Shown in pieces: positions 5,826-5,902 of a stretch of DNA of 5,902 bases. Under the pieces are notes generated by a model, which worked only from the letters and a program-made list of their open reading frames with translations, was not told the DNA's origin and did no database searches. The number at the start of each line of letters is the position of its first letter. The first letter of the stretch is position 1. The stretch lies in NCBI GenBank assembly GCA_020833205.1, contig JAJHQT010000055.1, positions 1 through 5,902 of the forward strand, written 5' to 3'. Source of the stretch: Pyrobaculum sp. GTDB lineage: Archaea; Thermoproteota; Thermoprotei; Thermoproteales; Thermoproteaceae. A program made the position numbers and the translations under genes.

Positions 5826-5902
5826 GTGACGCCGTGCGTGAGGGCGTCCAAGTCTAGACGTCGGTTATGCGCCTCTAAAAGAGGACTTCCAAATCACACA
5901 AG
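5826..5902. other. Unresolved window edge with inverted repeats
   Basis: These 77 bases are too few to identify a gene. On the minus strand one frame runs from the edge through eight sense codons (LCDLEVLF) to a TAG at 5877-5875, possibly the tail of an upstream gene. On the plus strand a GTG at 5838 opens a frame that stays open to the edge (MRASKSRRRL at its start, rich in Arg/Lys), possibly a divergent leaderless gene. GACGCC at 5828-5833 and GGCGTC at 5843-5848 form a perfect 6-base-pair hairpin. CCTCT/AGAGG at 5872-5884 forms another short one. No tRNA fold or C/D-box motif is evident. Confidence 0.3.

Noticed and set aside
5852..5859. Palindrome GTCTAGAC as an operator site
   Set aside because: Eight bases of perfect symmetry occur by chance often enough in a window this size, and there is no second copy near the srp54 promoter.
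5828..5902. A tRNA or C/D-box RNA gene upstream of srp54
   Set aside because: The short stems do not assemble into a cloverleaf: the 5872-5884 hairpin leaves a 3-base loop, not a 7-base anticodon loop. No TTCGA-type T-loop is present, and no RTGATGA/CTGA pair at suitable spacing was seen.

Overview
The window reads as a piece of a hyperthermophilic crenarchaeal chromosome, most likely Pyrobaculum or a close Thermoproteales relative. The evidence is an archaeal SRP54, an archaeal-type Pus10 tRNA pseudouridine synthase, and a COG1901/TrmY-like SPOUT protein. Promoters are of the archaeal TATA type, placed about 23-26 bases before start codons as expected for leaderless mRNAs, and every start is GTG. 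The genus is an inference; no rRNA or other species marker is present.

All five recognisable genes are on the minus strand. In order of transcription (high to low coordinates) they are: srp54 (4489-5793), the signal-peptide-binding GTPase of the signal recognition particle; a trmY-like gene (4016-4492), overlapping srp54 by 4 bases; pus10 (2760-3995), 20 bases further on; guaA (1214-2731), single-chain GMP synthase, whose promoter overlaps the pus10 stop codon; and a gamma-glutamyltranspeptidase-family gene (1097 down to the window edge), cut off after about 365 codons.

srp54, trmY-like and pus10 look like one operon driven by the AT-rich element at 5814-5825. The second and third genes are functionally paired. 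In archaea Pus10 makes pseudouridine 54 (and 55) in the tRNA T-arm, and TrmY methylates N1 of pseudouridine 54. guaA and the transpeptidase gene each appear to have their own promoter, so they are probably separate transcripts. The guaA promoter position argues that translation starts at codon 7 of the longest reading frame (2731), not at its first GTG (2749).

Gaps are short. The 116-base spacer at 1098-1213 holds a GC-rich hairpin and the transpeptidase promoter. The last 77 bases (5826-5902) hold a small inverted repeat and the possible edge of an unidentifiable neighbour. I see no RNA gene, mobile element, CRISPR array or large repeat. The points most worth a second look are the short TrmY-like protein with an altered cofactor-binding stretch, the reassigned guaA start, the methionine-poor SRP54 M domain and the AT-rich composition of pus10.
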